NCBI GenBank assembly: GCA_903832735.1 | Contig: CAILCO010000082.1 | Coordinates: 1-43,920, forward strand | Length of the DNA: 43,920 bases | Direction: 5' to 3' | Source of the DNA: an uncultured Sterolibacterium sp. | Lineage (GTDB): Bacteria; Pseudomonadota; Gammaproteobacteria; Burkholderiales; Rhodocyclaceae | Part shown: positions 42,999 through 43,920 of the stretch, in pieces | How positions within the stretch are numbered: position 1 is the stretch's first letter | Layout of the letters: every line of letters begins with the position of its first letter | The notes under the pieces: generated by a model | The model's database searches: none | What the model was told of the DNA's origin: nothing | Seen by the model: only the letters and a program-made list of their open reading frames with translations | Program-made: the position numbers and the translations under genes

Positions 42999-43920
42999 AT
43001 GGACATAACTGTGACTTCAAGCTTGAATCCTTCACCGCTGCTTGTCTTTGGAATGGCAGCAGCGCTGTGTGCAGGTGGTTTGCTCAGCCTTCCCGCCAAG
43101 GCGGAGACATGGACATTCTCGCCTCGCGTGCAGGTGAGCGGAACGCATACCGACAATGTTGCATTGGCGGGCTCGGGGCAAGAGCGTGCCGACACCATCT
43201 TGGAGTTATCGCCCGGCATCCGGATCCAGGGAGACGGTGCCCGGGTCAAACTGAACCTCGATTACGCATGGCAAAGTCTGACGCATCTCAATGAGTCGAA
43301 TACTAACTCCAGCTACAACATGCTGAACGCCAGTGCCAATGTCGAGGCGATCGAGAAATGGTTTTACCTCGATGCAACGGCCGGGATTACCCAGCAGAAC
43401 ATTTCGGCCTTCGGCCCCCAGGCGGTAGATAACACCAGTATTACGGGCAACCGCACTACTGTTTCGAGCTATTCGTTCAGTCCTTACATCAAGGGCCCCC
43501 TCGGAGCAGTTGCCAACTACGAGCTGCGACACAACACCTTTGGCAGTTATTCAGGGATGAGCGTGCTGTCCAGCAATCAAACCAACGAATGGGTAGGGAT
43601 GCTCAGAGGTACTACTCCGCTTGCTTTAATCAACTGGGGATTCGACTACAACCGGAGGAGCACGGATTACACCAACAATACCTCCGCAGACAGCGAATCA
43701 TATCGGGGCAGCCTTTACTTCAACGTCGATCCGCAACTGATGGTTTCCGCTAACGCTGGGTTTGAGAGGAACAATGTCTTGTTCGGCAAGCAGTCTGGCA
43801 CCACTCACGGTTTCGGTTTTCGCTGGACGCCCGAGGAATGGACCTCGCTGGTCGGCGAGCGTGACCAGCGCCTGTTCGGCCCGAGCTATTCCTTGCTGTT
43901 TAATCACCGCATGCCCATGA
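42999..43920 (+). CDS. PEP-CTERM/XrtA-system outer-membrane protein (partial)
   Basis: At least 307 codons from ATG 42999, open to the right edge. Signal peptide with LLVFGMAAALCAGGLLS, cleaved after PAKA. The mature part is a beta-barrel: WTFSPRVQVSGTHTDNVAL, LELSPGIRI, VKLNLDYAWQS, YFNVDPQLMVSANAGF, and near the edge GFRWTPEEWTSLVG...RLFGPSYSLLF. This fits the uncharacterised outer-membrane protein family of XrtA loci. Its opening strands (ETWTFSPRV) match that family. The role in polysaccharide secretion is inferred from position after the kinase. Confidence 0.9.
   Translation, partial: MDITVTSSLNPSPLLVFGMAAALCAGGLLSLPAKAETWTFSPRVQVSGTHTDNVALAGSGQERADTILELSPGIRIQGDGARVKLNLDYAWQSLTHLNESNTNSSYNMLNASANVEAIEKWFYLDATAGITQQNISAFGPQAVDNTSITGNRTTVSSYSFSPYIKGPLGAVANYELRHNTFGSYSGMSVLSSNQTNEWVGMLRGTTPLALINWGFDYNRRSTDYTNNTSADSESYRGSLYFNVDPQLMVSANAGFERNNVLFGKQSGTTHGFGFRWTPEEWTSLVGERDQRLFGPSYSLLFNHRMPM

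Noticed and set aside
1-43920. PEP-CTERM substrate proteins
   Set aside because: No protein in the window ends in a Pro-Glu-Pro motif, hydrophobic helix and Arg cluster. Substrates must lie elsewhere.

Overview
The window looks like part of a betaproteobacterial chromosome. The call rests on gene content: a PEP-CTERM/exosortase A (XrtA) exopolysaccharide locus, DUF1415 and DUF1841 proteins, RlmJ, GreB, HtpG with a sigma-32-like promoter, ParE/ParC, and an orphan RnfB next to Nth. The base composition is moderately GC-rich. A Rhodocyclales/Nitrosomonadales-type organism is the best guess, but it is inferred from content and not from a marker gene. No rRNA, tRNA, CRISPR array, transposase or prophage was recognised.

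Region 1 (about 0.2-6.9 kb) is a compact exopolysaccharide export operon on the + strand. In order it encodes an outer-membrane beta-barrel protein, a Wza-type export protein, a Wzc-type chain-length/tyrosine autokinase with an unusual Tyr-rich GYGK repeat tail, a CpsB/CapC-type PHP phosphatase and a small membrane-anchored VpsP/TPR-like protein. A LapG-like (BTLCP) cysteine protease faces the operon from the other strand. An extended -10 promoter lies upstream of the first gene.

Region 2 (about 7-30.7 kb) is mainly core genes: RlmJ, a PaiB-like flavoprotein, ParC/ParE, DUF1415, enoyl-CoA hydratase, a GIY-YIG protein, an alpha/beta hydrolase, MetY, a DUF465 protein, GreB, HtpG, a family-6 type uracil/hypoxanthine-DNA glycosylase, a GspE/PilB-type ATPase, a MoxR/VWA pair, DUF1841, Nth, RnfB, alanine dehydrogenase and PyrD. 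Interspersed are less familiar items: two 73-aa Cys-motif paralogues 7.5 kb apart, a secreted 8-Cys protein made of a duplicated 4-Cys module, a candidate small RNA with promoter and terminator, a REP-like nested palindrome in front of parE, and two perfect 13-bp tandem duplications that sit exactly on gene ends.

Region 3 (about 30.9 kb to the right edge) is the XrtA/PEP-CTERM locus: an EpsB-type sugar transferase, histidine kinase PrsK, sigma-54-type response regulator PrsR, TPR lipoprotein PrsT, a trypsin-like protease, a lipoprotein export protein, a separate Wzz-like chain-length protein, a separate tyrosine autokinase, and an outer-membrane protein cut by the window edge. The exosortase itself, the glycosyltransferases and any PEP-CTERM substrates are outside the window. 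The three AT-rich gaps of this locus (before the sugar transferase, before prsT and before the export protein) share five copies of a heptamer, AATATGC/GCATATT, placed on or near likely promoters. This suggests a common regulator and is the most testable new signal in the window.

The two ends of the window therefore carry two separate, differently built polysaccharide export machines: a fused Wzz-kinase in region 1 and a split Wzz plus kinase in region 3.
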